Part shown: piece by piece, positions 5,800 through 6,423 of the stretch
Numbering within the stretch: position 1 is the first letter of the stretch
How the letters are laid out: each line of letters begins with the position of its first letter
Source: Cytophagales bacterium
Lineage (GTDB): Bacteria; Bacteroidota; Bacteroidia; Cytophagales; Cyclobacteriaceae
Direction of reading: 5' to 3'
NCBI GenBank assembly: GCA_029262955.1
Contig: JAJCYL010000561.1
Span: forward strand, 1 to 6,423
Length of the DNA stretch: 6,423 nt
Translations under genes and position numbers: made by a program
The notes under the pieces: generated by a model
Database searches by the model: none
Seen by the model: the letters and a program-made list of their open reading frames with translations, nothing else
Told to the model about the DNA's origin: nothing

Positions 5800-6423
5800 A
5801 AAAACTTGCGCTCCACACGCAGATTCTAATTGGAATGACCCTGGGCCTAATTGTTGGCCTCATCTCAATAGAATCTCAAGGCCTTTCCGGCTTTGTTATT
5901 GATTTCATCAAACCAATTGGTACCATATTTATTAGAGGACTGAAAATGATTGCGGTTCCTTTGGTATTGGCATCCTTAATCATTGGGGTTGCCAATATTG
6001 GAGATATCTCCAAATTATCTCGAATGGGAGGCAAGACATTGGGGATCTTTATTATTACTACGGTAATCTCAATTAGTATCGGTCTCACCTTAGTTGCAAT
6101 TGTAAAGCCAGGTCATAAACTACCTGAAGATACCAGGAACGATCTCATGGCGCTGTATAATGCCAATGTTGAAACGCAGGTTTCAAGGGCCGGGGATTTC
6201 AGAACTAAAGGTCCGTTACAGCCACTTGTTGATATGGTGCCTGAAAATATTTTCAAGGCTGCAACAGATAACAGAAGTATGCTACAAGTAGTCTTCTTTG
6301 CGCTGATTGTGGGTATTGGTCTATTGCAAATACCTAAAGAAAAAGGAGCTACTGTATTGAGCTTCTTCAATGGTATCAATGATGTTGTTATCAAAATCGT
6401 CGAGTACATCATGATGATTGCTC
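5796..6423 (+). CDS. Dicarboxylate/amino acid:cation symporter (N-terminal part; 3' end outside the window)
   Basis: This is a member of the DAACS (DctA/GltP, sodium:dicarboxylate symporter) family of inner-membrane secondary transporters, which use a Na+ or H+ gradient to take up acidic or neutral amino acids or C4-dicarboxylates. The frame is open from ATG 5796 to the window edge: 209 codons of an expected 400 or more. Family features are MKKLALHTQILIGMTLGLIVG (1-21, first helix), FIRGLKMIAVPLVLASLIIGVANIGD (45-70), a helix at about 82-103, PENIFKAATDNRSMLQVVFFALIVGIGL (149-176) and the beginning of another helix at the end. The stretch at about 111-137 is the extended loop between helices. 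The substrate- and ion-binding half lies beyond the window, so substrate and gene symbol cannot be assigned. ATG 5796 is chosen because MKKxxLHTxILIG is the normal family start. Confidence 0.93.
   Translation, partial: MKKLALHTQILIGMTLGLIVGLISIESQGLSGFVIDFIKPIGTIFIRGLKMIAVPLVLASLIIGVANIGDISKLSRMGGKTLGIFIITTVISISIGLTLVAIVKPGHKLPEDTRNDLMALYNANVETQVSRAGDFRTKGPLQPLVDMVPENIFKAATDNRSMLQVVFFALIVGIGLLQIPKEKGATVLSFFNGINDVVIKIVEYIMMIA

Noticed and set aside
5876..6412. Minus-strand open frames near the right edge
   Set aside because: The plus-strand frame from 5796 to the edge is a clear DAACS transporter, and these are its antisense shadows.

Overview
The window looks like a chromosomal segment from a Bacteroidota bacterium, most likely of the Cytophagales type. 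The basis is the gene order (rpsK-rpsD-rpoA-rplQ), the wording of the ribosomal and RpoA proteins, and a BatD-family exported protein. A-rich sequence rather than a clear Shine-Dalgarno site precedes most starts. The genus is not determinable from the window alone.

Layout. Bases 1-2740 hold the distal end of the alpha ribosomal operon on the + strand: the 3' part of rpsK (S11), then rpsD (S4), rpoA (RNA polymerase alpha) and rplQ (L17). The genes are tightly packed, with only 1 nt between rpoA and rplQ. L17 is unusual in carrying a tail of about 130 residues, very rich in Glu, Val and Ala, after its normal core. The operon ends at a long perfect hairpin (2754-2790) with an A-tract before it and a T-tract after it, so it should terminate transcription from both sides.

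Bases 2741-3129 look empty at first sight. The minus strand, however, carries a plausible 61-codon gene (2793-2978) whose stop codon lies 2 nt from the shared terminator. It is the most interesting candidate here: a small helical, Lys/Glu-rich protein of unknown function, convergent with rplQ. About 150 nt with several short inverted repeats separates it from the divergent gene downstream.

Bases 3130-6423 are again + strand: a BatD-like exported, membrane-anchored protein without visible batA/B/C partners, then aroC (chorismate synthase, shikimate pathway), then the first 209 codons of a dicarboxylate/amino acid:cation symporter that runs off the window. Spacings of 69 and 62 nt with no hairpin terminator between them would allow co-transcription, but no shared function is evident.

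Most of the window is ordinary core genome. I see no mobile element, CRISPR array, tRNA or rRNA. The points worth a second look are the small antisense gene, the L17 acidic tail and the isolated BatD.
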